A DNA stretch of 43,590 bases from Achromobacter dolens (GTDB taxonomy: Bacteria; Pseudomonadota; Gammaproteobacteria; Burkholderiales; Burkholderiaceae_B), in NCBI RefSeq assembly GCF_902859745.1, contig NZ_CADIJW010000047.1:1-43590 (forward strand), read 5' to 3'. Numbering within the stretch: position 1 is the stretch's first letter; every line of letters starts with the position of its first letter. Both the position numbers and the translations under genes were made by a program. Below, in pieces: positions 26,128-34,787 of the stretch. The notes beneath the pieces are model-generated. The model searched no databases and was not told where the DNA came from. It saw only the letters and a list, made by a program, of their open reading frames with translations.

Positions 26128-27611
26128 GACGGGCTCCTCGGAAATCTCGGGTAGCTGGAGGAAAAGATCTCGTCGACCGGCGGATGGCCCCAGGTGCGGT
26201 CGGGGTAGCGTGCCACCAGCCGGTCGAACTGCGCTTGCGCCTGGTCCTGCGCCAGCCGGGCATCGAAGCCGGGAATGCGGCCATTGACCATGACGAAGCG
26301 GCCGTCGATCACCACCTGCGACACGTCGCGGCCGCTGCCGCCGACCATCAGCGTCTGGATCGGATCGATCAACTGGCCGTTGCGGTCGTGGGAAAAATCG
26401 AACACCACGATGTCAGCCTTGGCGCCCGGCGCCAGCCGCCCCAGGTCGGCACGGCCCAGCGCGTCGGCCCCGCCCACCGTGGCGGCGTCGTAATAGTCTT
26501 CCGAGCGCACCGCCTCGGTGGACTGGTCCATCACCCGGCACAGCATCATGCCGACCTGCATGTTCAGCACCATGTCCGGCGGCCAGGTGTCGGTGCCCAT
26601 GCCGATCTTCACGCCCAGCTTGCGGTAGCGGGCGAACGATTCCAGCGTGGCGCCATGGCGCGCCGATACCAGCGGACAATGCACCACCGTGGCGCCGCCG
26701 TCGCGGATGATCTCCAGGTCCTGCCCCGGCCGCTCGATCTGGCGCGAGCCGGACACGTAGGTGCCGTGCGGCAGCAGCGCGCGCTCGGACAGAAAGCCCA
26801 GGCTGCGCAGCCATTCGGGCGGGCTCATGCCGTGCTGCGCCAGCACCAGGTCGTATTCCAGGCGCGACTGGCAGCAATGCAGGCGGATCGGGATGGCGCG
26901 TTCACGCGCCGCGGCGGCCGAGGCGCGCAGCAGCTCGGGCGTGCAGGTCTCGATGCGGTCCGGCGACAGCATGGCGCGCACCCGGCCGTCGTACAGGCCC
27001 TCGACCTCGTCGGCGAACGCCACCGCCTGTTCCAGTCCGGCCATGCCGCGCGCCGCATCGTAATGGCAGCGGATGCGTCCTTCCCCGTCCACATAGGTGT
27101 GGCCGCTGCGATAGGCCGGCCCCAGGTAGACGCGCAGCCCCAGTTCGCCGGCGGTGCGAGCCGCCGACAGGAATTCCTCGCGGGTCTCGCCCCACACGCG
27201 GTAGAACAGCGAGGCGATCGGCAGCGCGGTGGTGATGCCGTTGCGGATCAACTGGGCGAAGGCATAGCGCTTCTGGAACGCCAGCTCGTCCGGCGTATAC
27301 ATCTCGTACGGGCCGCGCTGCATATACGTGTCGGGCCAGATGCGGCCCTTGCGCCAGGCCGGCGAGTTGTCGAAACCCAGGATGGTCGTGTCCAGGTCCG
27401 ACAGCGCATCCAGGTCGACGAAGCCCGGGCCGATCAGGGCGCGGCCATAGTCGTGGCGCCGCGCCACCGGGCCCGGATAGCGCGGACCGACATAGACGAT
27501 GCGGTCGCCCTGGAACACCACCTCGCCATTCTCGTAGAGGCAGTGGCGGCCGTTTTCGTGGCCGACCACCCAGCGCGCGGTCAGCAGCGTGGCGTCGTCG
27601 CGAGCGGCCAT
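26124..27611 (-). CDS. Amidohydrolase-superfamily protein lacking the HxH motif
   Basis: A 495-residue protein resembling chlorohydrolase/deaminase-type amidohydrolases: a small beta-domain at both ends and a TIM-barrel between. Later active-site positions are present: His245 in IPIRLHCCQSRLE, His282 in PHGTYVSGSRQ, HCPLVSARHGATLESF, and Asp341 in GMGTDTWPPDM. The N-terminal metal motif, normally PGFxDxHxH, reads GPGFVDLDALSDLDT (about residues 61-75), so both metal-binding histidines are replaced. The fold is clear but the chemistry is not; it may be a distinct subfamily or non-hydrolytic. The start shares one base with the upstream stop (TGATG at 27609-27613), so it is translationally coupled. 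Confidence 0.8.
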   Translation of the reverse strand: MAARDDATLLTARWVVGHENGRHCLYENGEVVFQGDRIVYVGPRYPGPVARRHDYGRALIGPGFVDLDALSDLDTTILGFDNSPAWRKGRIWPDTYMQRGPYEMYTPDELAFQKRYAFAQLIRNGITTALPIASLFYRVWGETREEFLSAARTAGELGLRVYLGPAYRSGHTYVDGEGRIRCHYDAARGMAGLEQAVAFADEVEGLYDGRVRAMLSPDRIETCTPELLRASAAAARERAIPIRLHCCQSRLEYDLVLAQHGMSPPEWLRSLGFLSERALLPHGTYVSGSRQIERPGQDLEIIRDGGATVVHCPLVSARHGATLESFARYRKLGVKIGMGTDTWPPDMVLNMQVGMMLCRVMDQSTEAVRSEDYYDAATVGGADALGRADLGRLAPGAKADIVVFDFSHDRNGQLIDPIQTLMVGGSGRDVSQVVIDGRFVMVNGRIPGFDARLAQDQAQAQFDRLVARYPDRTWGHPPVDEIFSSSYPRFPRSPS

Positions 27612-28804
27612 CACGGCGCCTCCACCAGCGCGCGGCCATCGCGCGCCACCACCCGGCCGCGCTTGACCACCAGCTTGCGCACCGGGCGCGAGACGATCGC
27701 CTCGGCCACCGTCTCGGCGTCCACCAGCACGAAGTCGGCGTGGCAGCCCGGCGCCAGGCCGTAGTCCGCCAGGTCCATGACGCACGCATTGCCATAGGTC
27801 GCCACGTGTAGCGCCAGCGCCAGTTCGTCGTCGCGGCGGAAGTTGTTGCGCAGGCCCACCAGCATGGTGCGTTCCAGCATGTCCGGCTTGCCGTAGGGGC
27901 CCCAGGTGTCGCGCATGCCGTCGTTGCCGGTACAGACGGTGACCCCGGCCGCGTGCAGCCGCGCCACATTGGGCACCGGACGCGAGGCCGAGCCGGTCGT
28001 CATGATATGCACGCCCGCCTCCACCAGCCCGTCCACCAGCCCCTGCACCGCCTGCGCGTCGGGCATGCCCAGGCAGAACGAATGCGACAGCGTCACCTTG
28101 CCCTGCATGCCCAGCGCCAGCACCCGGTCGATGGTCATCTGCATCGAGAACGCGCCCAGCTCGCCCGCCTCATGCAGATGGATGTCAATCGGCTTGCCAT
28201 ACTTGTCGGCCAGGGCGAAGACCGCGTCCAGGTGGCCCTTGGGGTCGCGGTCCATACCGGCCGGATCCAGCCCGCCGACCACGTCCGCCCCCATCCGCAG
28301 GGCCTGCTCCATCAGTTCCAGCGTGCCCGGGCGGATCAGCAGCCCGCTCTGCGGAAACGCCACGATCTGCACGTCGATCTGGTCGCGGTACTGGTCGCGG
28401 GCGCGCATCACGCCCTCGATCGCCGCCACGCCAATGTCGGTGTCCACGTCGACGTGGCTGCGGATGTGACTGGTGCCGTCGGCCACCGACATCACCAGTT
28501 GCCGCGCCGACTGGCGATAGGGATCGATCCCCAGGCGGCGCTTCTCGGCGCGCTCGTTCTCGATCTTGTCGATCAGGCGCGGCCCCACCTCGTTGCGATA
28601 CCAGGGCATGCCGTACAGGGTCTTGTCCAGGTGCGCGTGGGCGTCGATCAGGCCGGGAAGCAGCAGCGCGCCGCCGCCATCGACGCGCGGCACGCTGTTC
28701 GGCACCGCGCCATCCATGGCCGCGAAGCGGCCGTCGCGCACCAGCACCGAGGTGGATGCGCCACCCGCCGGCCGCACGTGGGTATACAGGGTTGCGTTGT
28801 CCAT
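27611..28804 (-). CDS. Cytosine-deaminase-like amidohydrolase
   Basis: A 397-residue amidohydrolase of the CodA/AtzC type. Metal ligands are His56 and His58 in LIDAHAHLDKT. They are followed by SHVDVDTDIGVAAIEG, then DIHLHEAGELGAF, LSHSFCLG and GNDGMRDTWGPYGKPDML, which correspond to CodA HVDVS, HCDE, SHTTA and GHDDVFDPW. E. coli CodA has 427 residues, so length is comparable. Relatives act on cytosine, isopropylammelide or other cyclic amidines; which one applies here is unknown. No signal peptide. It lies directly after the permease genes and before the second amidohydrolase, implying it acts on the imported compound. Confidence 0.85.
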   Translation of the reverse strand: MDNATLYTHVRPAGGASTSVLVRDGRFAAMDGAVPNSVPRVDGGGALLLPGLIDAHAHLDKTLYGMPWYRNEVGPRLIDKIENERAEKRRLGIDPYRQSARQLVMSVADGTSHIRSHVDVDTDIGVAAIEGVMRARDQYRDQIDVQIVAFPQSGLLIRPGTLELMEQALRMGADVVGGLDPAGMDRDPKGHLDAVFALADKYGKPIDIHLHEAGELGAFSMQMTIDRVLALGMQGKVTLSHSFCLGMPDAQAVQGLVDGLVEAGVHIMTTGSASRPVPNVARLHAAGVTVCTGNDGMRDTWGPYGKPDMLERTMLVGLRNNFRRDDELALALHVATYGNACVMDLADYGLAPGCHADFVLVDAETVAEAIVSRPVRKLVVKRGRVVARDGRALVEAP

Positions 28805-28834
28805 GGTTCTCTTGTCTCCGTGTTCTTGCCGCGC

Positions 28835-29776
28835 TCAGCGCAGGCGGGGATTGAGGGCGTCGCGCAGCCAGTCGCCCAGCAGGTTCACCACCAGCACCAC
28901 CAGGCTCAGGTACAGCGCGGGAAACACCACCACCCACCACTGCCCCGAGAACAGGTACTGGTTGCCCAGCCGGATCAGGGTGCCCAGCGACGGCTCGGTC
29001 GGCGGCATGCCCACGCCCAGGAAGCTCAGGGTGGCCTCGATCAGGATCGCCAGGCCCAGGTTCAGGGTCGCGGTCACCATCACCGGCGTCAGCGTGTTCG
29101 GCAGGATGTGGGTCAGCATGATGCGCAGCGGGCTGACCCGGATCAGCCGCGCCGCCTGCACGTATTCCTTGCCGCGCTCGACCAGCGCCGAGGCGCGCAC
29201 GGTGCGGGCGTACTGCACCCAGTTGGTCATCGAGATCGCCAGGATCAGGATCACCGCCGATAGCGTCTCGCGCAGGCCCGGCGGCAGCAGTTGCCGGAAC
29301 ACCGCCGTCACCAGGATCGCCACCAGGATGGTGGGAATGCTCAGCAGCGTGTCGCCCAGGCGCATCAGCGCATTGTCGATCCAGCCGCCGAAATAGCCGG
29401 CCGCCAGTCCCACCAGCAGACCGATCGCCAGCGACAGCACCACCGTGGCCAGCCCGATCACCAGCGACATGCGCGAGCCATACAGGATCGCCGACCAGAC
29501 ATCGCGCCCCTGGGTGTCGGTGCCCAGCAGGAACTGGGCCTCGCCGCCCGCGATCCAGCGCGGCGGCAGCTCGGCGTTGAGCAGGTCGAGCTGCGCCAGG
29601 TCGTAGGGGTTCTGCGGCGCGATCCAGGGCGCGAACAGCGCCAGCAGCACCACGGCGATCAGCACCACGCCCGCCCCCATCGCCACCGGATCCTGCCGCA
29701 GGCTCCACCACAGGTCGCCCTGGAAGATGCGCGCCAACCGGCCGCGGCCCGCGTTCGACATCGGTTTAGTGAGCAT
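28835..29776 (-). CDS. Peptide-type ABC transporter permease (DppC-like)
   Basis: A 313-residue inner-membrane permease with the DppC/OppC N-terminal domain (FAPWIAPQNPYDLAQLDLLN) and FLLGTDTQGRDVWSAILYGSRMSL, a hallmark of this subfamily. The EAA-like loop is EYVQAARLIRVSPLRIMLTHILPNTLTP. About six helices are visible. The start overlaps the stop of the upstream permease by 11 bases, with AAGGGAGG just ahead of the ATG. Confidence 0.93.
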   Translation of the reverse strand: MLTKPMSNAGRGRLARIFQGDLWWSLRQDPVAMGAGVVLIAVVLLALFAPWIAPQNPYDLAQLDLLNAELPPRWIAGGEAQFLLGTDTQGRDVWSAILYGSRMSLVIGLATVVLSLAIGLLVGLAAGYFGGWIDNALMRLGDTLLSIPTILVAILVTAVFRQLLPPGLRETLSAVILILAISMTNWVQYARTVRASALVERGKEYVQAARLIRVSPLRIMLTHILPNTLTPVMVTATLNLGLAILIEATLSFLGVGMPPTEPSLGTLIRLGNQYLFSGQWWVVVFPALYLSLVVLVVNLLGDWLRDALNPRLR

Positions 29777-30758
29777 TGGCGCCTCCCTTGACGTGCTGGC
29801 TGCGCAGGCGCGGATCGACCACGCCGTACATCATGTCCACCAGCGTGTTCAGCGCCACGAAGATGAAGGACACGATCACCAGATAGGCGGCCATGACGGG
29901 AATGTCCACGAACATGACCGATTGGATGAACAGCAGGCCCATGCCGGGCCACTGGAACACGGTTTCCGTGATGAGCGCGAAGGCGATCAGGTTGCCGATC
30001 TGCATGCCGGTCACGGTGATGACCGGCATCAGGCAATTGCGCAGCGCCAGCCGGAAATGCACCACCCGGTCCGGCAGGCCGCGGGCGCGGGCGAATTTGA
30101 TGAACTCGGTGCGCAGCGTCTCCAGCATCTCGGCCCGCACCAGCCGCATGATCAGCGTGATCTGAAACAGCGCCAGCGTGATCGACGGCAGCACCAGCGC
30201 GGCGCGGCCCGAGGGCGTCAGCAGGCCGGTGGTCCAGCCGCCGATGCGCACCGTGTCGCCGCGCCCGAAACCGGGCAGCCAGCCCAACTGCACCGAGAAC
30301 ACCAGGATCAGCATGATGCCGACCACGAAGCTGGGCAGCGAAATCCCCAGGATCGAGACGAACTGCAGCGCCTGCGCCAGGCGCGACTTGCGGTAGATGG
30401 CGGTCAGCACGCCCAGCGGCACCCCGATCACCAATGACAGCAGCGTCGCCATCATCACCAGCTCGAACGTCGCCGGGAAGCGCTCGGCCACCAGCGCGAA
30501 CACATCCTGCTGGTTGCGGTAGGAAATGCCGAACTCGCCGCGCGCCGCGTTGGCGACGAAGTGCACGAACTGCATGCCGACCGAGGCGTTCAGGCCCAGC
30601 CGCTCGCGCAGCTCGTCGCGCTGCGTCTGCGAGGCCTGCTCGTTGAGCATCATGTCGACCGGGTCGCCGACGAAACGGAAAATCACGAAGGCCAGCAACG
30701 CCACGGCCAGCATCACGCCGACCGCATTGCAGACCCGCCTAACTATGAACGCCAGCAT
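29766..30758 (-). CDS. Peptide-type ABC transporter permease (DppB-like)
   Basis: A 330-residue permease of the DppB/OppB type. It starts MLAFIVRRVCNAVGVMLAVALLAFVIFRFVG, has the family's GDPVDMMLNEQASQTQRDELRERLGLN periplasmic segment, and the loop EFIKFARARGLPDRVVHFRLALRNCLMPVITV. It ends MYGVVDPRLRSQHVKGGAN. AGGAGG lies six bases ahead of the ATG. It follows the receptor gene after an 87-base gap that contains a hairpin. Confidence 0.93.
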   Translation of the reverse strand: MLAFIVRRVCNAVGVMLAVALLAFVIFRFVGDPVDMMLNEQASQTQRDELRERLGLNASVGMQFVHFVANAARGEFGISYRNQQDVFALVAERFPATFELVMMATLLSLVIGVPLGVLTAIYRKSRLAQALQFVSILGISLPSFVVGIMLILVFSVQLGWLPGFGRGDTVRIGGWTTGLLTPSGRAALVLPSITLALFQITLIMRLVRAEMLETLRTEFIKFARARGLPDRVVHFRLALRNCLMPVITVTGMQIGNLIAFALITETVFQWPGMGLLFIQSVMFVDIPVMAAYLVIVSFIFVALNTLVDMMYGVVDPRLRSQHVKGGANAH

Positions 30759-30809
30759 GTGCGCCTCCTGTCAGCCCCTTGGGGGGCATCTCGACATTCC
30801 AAGCCAGGA

Positions 30810-30837
30810 GCGCCGCGGCCGATGCAGGACGCGGCGC
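30810..30837 (-). promoter_or_regulatory. Hairpin between the receptor and permease genes
   Basis: GCGCCGCG at 30810-30817 pairs with CGCGGCGC at 30830-30837 around a 12-base loop, in the 87-base gap after the receptor gene on the minus strand. No T-run follows on that strand. Like the hairpin after dctP, it may help set receptor excess over permease. Confidence 0.45.
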
Positions 30838-30845
30838 CTTGCCCA

Positions 30846-32423
30846 TCACTTCATGCGCACCGTCCACAGCCGCGCCTTGTTGTCGGGCATCTGCAGCACG
30901 TCGCCGACGTTGGCGCCCACCGCCCAGGCCATGGGCTGCTGGTGCAGCGGCAGGAAGCGCACATCGTCGTGCAGGGTCTGCAGGATGTCGCTCATCATCT
31001 GCACGCGCTTGGGGCGGTCCATCTCGGCGGCGGCGGCGTCGATGCGCGCGTCCAGCGCCGGATCGCCCCACTGCCCCCAGTTGAAGACCCCGGCCGGGCC
31101 GGTGCGGCTGTGCATCACCTGCAGCAGGATCGACAGCGCGTCGATCTGCGGCTCGTTGGCCCAACCGTGGATGGTGATGTCGAACTCGCCACGCGAGCGC
31201 TTGGGGTTCTGCAGCGAACGCGGACCGCTGGCCAGCGAAGCCTTCACGCCGATGCGCGCCCACATTGAGGCGGCGGCCTGGCACAGTTCCTCTTCGTTGA
31301 CGAACATGTCGTTCGAGCACAGCAGCGACAACGTGAAGCCGTCGGGGTAGCCGGCCTCGGCCAGCAGCTTCTTGGCGCGGGCGGCATCGAATGGCAGGCG
31401 TTCCTCCTGCCGGGCGTCATAGCCCGGGATCGACGGCGCCACCAGCGCGCCGGTGGTGCGCGACAGCCCGCGCATCACGCGCTTTTGCAGAAGCTCGGGC
31501 GACAGCGCCATGTACAGCGCCTGGCGCACGCGCAGGTCCTTGAGCGGGTTCTTGTCGGTGATGTTGGAGCCGACCAGCTTGTCGCCCAGGTTGAAGCCGA
31601 AATACAGCGTGCGCAGCTCGGTCGCGGCCAGCACCTTGACGTTGGGCGCGGCGCGCAGGCGGTCCAGGTCCTGCAGCGGCGCGTTCTCGGTGAAGTTGAT
31701 GTCGCCCGACAGCAGCGCCGCCACCCGCGTCGGCGCCGAGGCGATCGGCGTGAACTCGATGCGGTCCAGGTTGTGGCGCGGCTTGTCCCACCAGTCCGGA
31801 TTCACCACCAGCACGGTGCGGGTGTCGGGCCGGTACGACTCTACCTTGAAGGGGCCGGTGCCATTGGCGTGGTGGGTGGCGTAGCCCTCGATCTTCTTGG
31901 CCGCGTCGGTGGGCTTCAGGCTGTTGTTGTCCACCAGCCACTGGCGGTTGAAGATGAAGATGTTGGTCAGGTCGTTGAGCATCAGCGGGTACGGATGCGT
32001 CATCTCGATGTCGACGGTGTAGTCATCCACCTTGCGCGCCGCCTTGAAGGCCGGCAGGTTGCCCTTGAGCGGCGAGGCGTCGTCGGACACGCGGGTCATG
32101 GACGCCACCACGTCGTCGGCCGAGAACGGCGCGCCGTTGTGGAACTTGACGCCGCGGCGCAGGTGGAAGCGCAGCACCGTCGGCGACGGCGACTCCCACG
32201 ACTCGGCCAGCGCCGGCGTGATGTTGAACTTGTCGTCGTAGCGGATCAGCGCTTCGTACACGTGGTTCAGGAACGCCAGGTTGAAGGTGCTGCCGTAGGA
32301 ATACGGATCGAGCGAATCCAGATCGCGGGCGGCGCCCCACTTCAGGGTGTTGGCGGCGGATGCCCCGGTGATGGCCGATAGCGCGATCACGGCCCCGGCG
32401 GTCCACTTCAGCAGCGTCTTCAT
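30846..32423 (-). CDS. Peptide-type ABC transporter substrate-binding protein
   Basis: A 525-residue family-5 solute-binding protein (DppA/OppA-like) with a signal peptide (MKTLLKWTAGAVIALSAITGASA). It shows LDPYSYGSTFNLAFLNHVYEALIRYDDKFNITPALAESWE, the family signature region RFHLRRGVKFHNGAPFSADDVVASM, and GTGPFKVESYRPDT. The ATG at 32423 has GGGAG about ten bases upstream; longer in-frame readings have no family similarity. This family binds peptides but also nickel, sugars, opines and heterocycles; the enzyme genes nearby argue against plain peptides. Confidence 0.93.
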   Translation of the reverse strand: MKTLLKWTAGAVIALSAITGASAANTLKWGAARDLDSLDPYSYGSTFNLAFLNHVYEALIRYDDKFNITPALAESWESPSPTVLRFHLRRGVKFHNGAPFSADDVVASMTRVSDDASPLKGNLPAFKAARKVDDYTVDIEMTHPYPLMLNDLTNIFIFNRQWLVDNNSLKPTDAAKKIEGYATHHANGTGPFKVESYRPDTRTVLVVNPDWWDKPRHNLDRIEFTPIASAPTRVAALLSGDINFTENAPLQDLDRLRAAPNVKVLAATELRTLYFGFNLGDKLVGSNITDKNPLKDLRVRQALYMALSPELLQKRVMRGLSRTTGALVAPSIPGYDARQEERLPFDAARAKKLLAEAGYPDGFTLSLLCSNDMFVNEEELCQAAASMWARIGVKASLASGPRSLQNPKRSRGEFDITIHGWANEPQIDALSILLQVMHSRTGPAGVFNWGQWGDPALDARIDAAAAEMDRPKRVQMMSDILQTLHDDVRFLPLHQQPMAWAVGANVGDVLQMPDNKARLWTVRMK

Positions 32424-32494
32424 GATGGCAATGCTCCCTTGGAGGTGGGTATGGAATACGTCTGGAGGCCGGCGCGGACGGCCGGCGGCGGTAA

Positions 32495-33238
32495 TCAGTG
32501 GCCGGCGGTCTGGCGCTGGGCGCGCTCGAGCGTGGCCAGCGCCAGCACCTGCGACAGGGCGGCGCGATAGGAATCGATCACGGGCACGGCGGGCAGGCGC
32601 GGCAGGCTGGGCAGGAAACCCGCCAGCGCGGCGCCGGCCACGATGACCACGTCGGCGCCCTGGGCGACCGCGTCGTCCAGCGCCTGGCCCACGGCGGCGA
32701 TGGTCGCGGGCGAGCGCGTGACGTAGTCGAGCGCATTGCCCGGCAGCGCCAGCAGGCCGGCGCAGCGCGACTCCAGCCCGAGCTGGCGGATCTGCTCGCG
32801 CAGCATGCCCGGCCACAGCCGCCCCACCGTCACGATGGCGTAGCGGTCGCCACGCTGCAGGGCGGTCAGGATGGCGGCCTCGGCCATGCCGGCCACCGGC
32901 ATGCGCAGGCGCTCGCGCACCGCGCCGATGCCGGGTTCGCCGAAACAGGCCAGCAGGCAGGCGTCGAATGGCTCGCCAGCGGCCTCGGCCTGGGTGGCCT
33001 CGCGCTCGGCGGTTTCGCAGACGGCGTGGGCCGACACCGCGGCCTGCGCCCGGCTGGCGATATAGGCGGGCCCGAACGGCACCGTCACGGCATGCACCCG
33101 GGCCGCGTCGCCAAAAAAGGCGCGCGCCTGCTCGGCGAGGCTGGCGGTCAGGTCGGCGGTGGTGTTGCCATTGATCACCAGCAGGCGGCTGGGCGTGACG
33201 GCCAGGCGGTCGGGAAGGACGGCGGGTGCTGCGGACAT
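32495..33238 (-). CDS. Asp/Glu/hydantoin racemase-family protein
   Basis: A 247-residue protein of PF01177. The N-terminal motif LLVINGNTTADLT corresponds to INPNTS in hydantoin racemases. The first catalytic cysteine is Cys98 in LLACFGEPG. The second, usually in a GCAGM-like motif, is replaced: the segment reads VVIVAGAALAG with Ala203 where Cys is expected. Racemases of this family use two cysteines, so this may catalyse something else (an isomerase or hydrolase) or be inactive. It is the first gene of the operon, with operator-like sites 19 bases upstream. I chose the ATG at 33238; an upstream extension would include the operator. Confidence 0.82.
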   Translation of the reverse strand: MSAAPAVLPDRLAVTPSRLLVINGNTTADLTASLAEQARAFFGDAARVHAVTVPFGPAYIASRAQAAVSAHAVCETAEREATQAEAAGEPFDACLLACFGEPGIGAVRERLRMPVAGMAEAAILTALQRGDRYAIVTVGRLWPGMLREQIRQLGLESRCAGLLALPGNALDYVTRSPATIAAVGQALDDAVAQGADVVIVAGAALAGFLPSLPRLPAVPVIDSYRAALSQVLALATLERAQRQTAGH

Positions 33239-33256
33239 GAATCGGACCCCTGATGG

Positions 33257-33268
33257 TTTGTATACAAA
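33257..33268. promoter_or_regulatory. GntR-type operator, perfect palindrome
   Basis: TTTGTATACAAA is a perfect 12-base palindrome in a GC-rich genome, 18 bases ahead of the racemase-like gene and between it and the divergent GntR gene. Its TTGTATACAA core is typical of FCD-type GntR sites. Confidence 0.7.
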
Positions 33269-33300
33269 TCCACCCTTACAAAACCCACGGATCCCTGAAT

Positions 33301-33323
33301 TTTGTATAAATGTTTGTATACGA
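33301..33323. promoter_or_regulatory. Second GntR-type operator with adjacent half-site
   Basis: TTTGTATAAA at 33301-33310 is followed by TTTGTATACGA at 33313-33323. The second shares TTTGTATAC with the perfect palindrome at 33257, 56 bases away. Together with AT-rich surroundings this is probably the shared promoter-operator of both divergent units. Confidence 0.6.
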
Positions 33324-33486
33324 TTTATGCCGACAATGTACGCCATTGGTCTGACGCTTCAAGCTATCGCTAACCCTTAGCGGCTGATGGTGTATGCTGT
33401 TTCACACCTAGAAAAGTGCGCACCGGCGCGGTTCCGCCGGCAGATTCCCCCCACCGGAACGCGTACGCATCGGAGATCCACACCAG

Positions 33487-34206
33487 ATGACGGCCCCCAT
33501 TGCCGACGCGGCGGAGCCCGCACGGAAAGACGTAAACCGCACGGAAATCGTATACAAAAACTTGCGGCAGGCGATCATCGAGCAGGCCTTGCTGCCGGGC
33601 GACAAATTGCCCGAGGACGTCATCGGCGAGCGTTTCGGCGTCAGCCGCACCATCGTGCGCGGCGTGCTGACGCGCCTGTTCAGCGAGGGGCTGGTCGACC
33701 TGCGTCCCAATCGCGGCGCGGCGGTGGCGCGCCCCAGCCTGGAAGAAGCCCACGACATCTTCGAGGCGCGCCGCTGCCTCGAACGCGACGTGGCGCGCCG
33801 GCTGGTGCAGCACGTCACCGAGGCCGGCTTGGCGCGGCTGGAACAGCACGTGGCGCAGGAAGAAGCCGCGCGCGCGCGCAACAGCGTCAACGAGTCGATC
33901 CGCCTGTCCGGCGAATTCCACATCCTGATGGCCGAGTTGTCGGGCAATGCGGTCTACGCCCGCTACGTCAACGAGATCGTGTCGCGCTGCTCGTTGATCC
34001 TGGCGCTTTACGGCCGGCCGCATTCGAGCGAATGCGCGGTCAGCGAGCACCGCGAAATCGTCGCCGGCCTGCGCGCGCGCGACGAAAAGCACGTGCTGCA
34101 CCTGCTGGGACATCACCTGGAGTCGGTCACGGCGCGCGCGCTGCTCAGTCCGGACGGCGCGGGCGTGCGCGACATCCGCAAGATCCTCGACCGCTACGGC
34201 ACCTAG
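33487..34206 (+). CDS. GntR-family regulator, FCD subfamily
   Basis: A 239-residue repressor or activator. The N-terminal winged helix is VYKNLRQAIIEQALLPGDKLPEDVIGERFGVSRTIVRGVLTRLFSEGLVDLRPNRGAAVARPS (about residues 22-85), and the C-terminal all-helical FCD ligand domain includes ARRCLERDVARRL, SGEFHILMAELSGN and SEHREIVAGLRARDEKHVLHLLGHHLESV, with histidines that usually bind a metal beside a carboxylate ligand. It is divergent from the eight-gene catabolic operon and very likely controls it and itself. Start chosen at the ATG with GGAG upstream. An additional operator-like site lies inside the gene. Confidence 0.92.
   Translation: MTAPIADAAEPARKDVNRTEIVYKNLRQAIIEQALLPGDKLPEDVIGERFGVSRTIVRGVLTRLFSEGLVDLRPNRGAAVARPSLEEAHDIFEARRCLERDVARRLVQHVTEAGLARLEQHVAQEEAARARNSVNESIRLSGEFHILMAELSGNAVYARYVNEIVSRCSLILALYGRPHSSECAVSEHREIVAGLRARDEKHVLHLLGHHLESVTARALLSPDGAGVRDIRKILDRYGT
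33548..33558. promoter_or_regulatory. Operator-like site inside the GntR gene
   Basis: TCGTATACAAA is the exact reverse complement of TTTGTATACGA at 33313-33323. It lies 61 bases into the regulator gene, within codons for EIVYKN. The centres are 235 bases apart, which could allow looping; it could also be chance, since it is in coding sequence. Confidence 0.45.
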
Positions 34207-34310
34207 GGGGACCGCGGCGCGGCGGCCCGCGGGCGGGCGCGGCGCGCGGGTAGGAGACGACCCGCCCCCGGCGAATGGGGCGTGGCCTGACGTGGCAAGC
34301 CTGAAATGGA

Positions 34311-34335
34311 AAAGCGCCCGGTTCGGGCGCTTTGT
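34311..34335. terminator. Terminator between the GntR and DUF3579 genes
   Basis: AAAGCGCCCG at 34311-34320 pairs with CGGGCGCTTT at 34324-34333 around a three-base loop. On the minus strand the stem ends in a short T-run (CTTTTCC), so it mainly serves the DUF3579 gene, and may also stop transcription from the GntR side. Confidence 0.7.
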
Positions 34336-34348
34336 GGTTTCGGCAAGC

Positions 34349-34639
34349 CTAGATTTCGCGTTCTTCCGTCTTGAGGTGGTTGTCGCGGGCGAAATCCACC
34401 ACGAACTTGTACGCCAGCGGTTCGAGATCGCGCAAGCGCTGGTCGACCACGATGCCGCGCACGCCGTCGATCACGACGGGAAGCACGTAGGGCGAATAGG
34501 TGAGGTGGTTACCCGCACAGCCGGCGGGCCGGAACTGTGCCATTACGCCGGCGAGCCGTTCCGCCCAATCGCTGGGGCGAAAGCGGCTACCGCTTTCGGT
34601 AACGCCATGAATTACGAATTGTCTGACGCGAGTTGCCAT
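34349..34639 (-). CDS. DUF3579 domain-containing protein
   Basis: A 96-residue protein matching DUF3579, a family of unknown function in betaproteobacteria. Recognised stretches are VIHGVTESGSRFRPSDWAERLAGVMAQF, YSPYVLPVVIDGVRGIVVDQRL and PLAYKFVVDFARDNHL. No signal or membrane segment. It is divergent from argD across a 148-base gap; the same neighbourhood (DUF3579 beside argD/argF) is, as I recall, common in relatives, hinting at a tie to arginine metabolism, but no function is known. Confidence 0.85.
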   Translation of the reverse strand: MATRVRQFVIHGVTESGSRFRPSDWAERLAGVMAQFRPAGCAGNHLTYSPYVLPVVIDGVRGIVVDQRLRDLEPLAYKFVVDFARDNHLKTEEREI

Positions 34640-34787
34640 GGATTCTTCACTACGGGACGCCCTTCACTGGGCCGGATCTTCGGCGTGATCAAACATGCGC
34701 CCCGCGCCGCGAATTGTATATGATTGATCCTTTGCCCTGTCCCGAAAGGCGCTCCGCCCAGGGAAAAAATGCCCAGGAGGACCCGTC

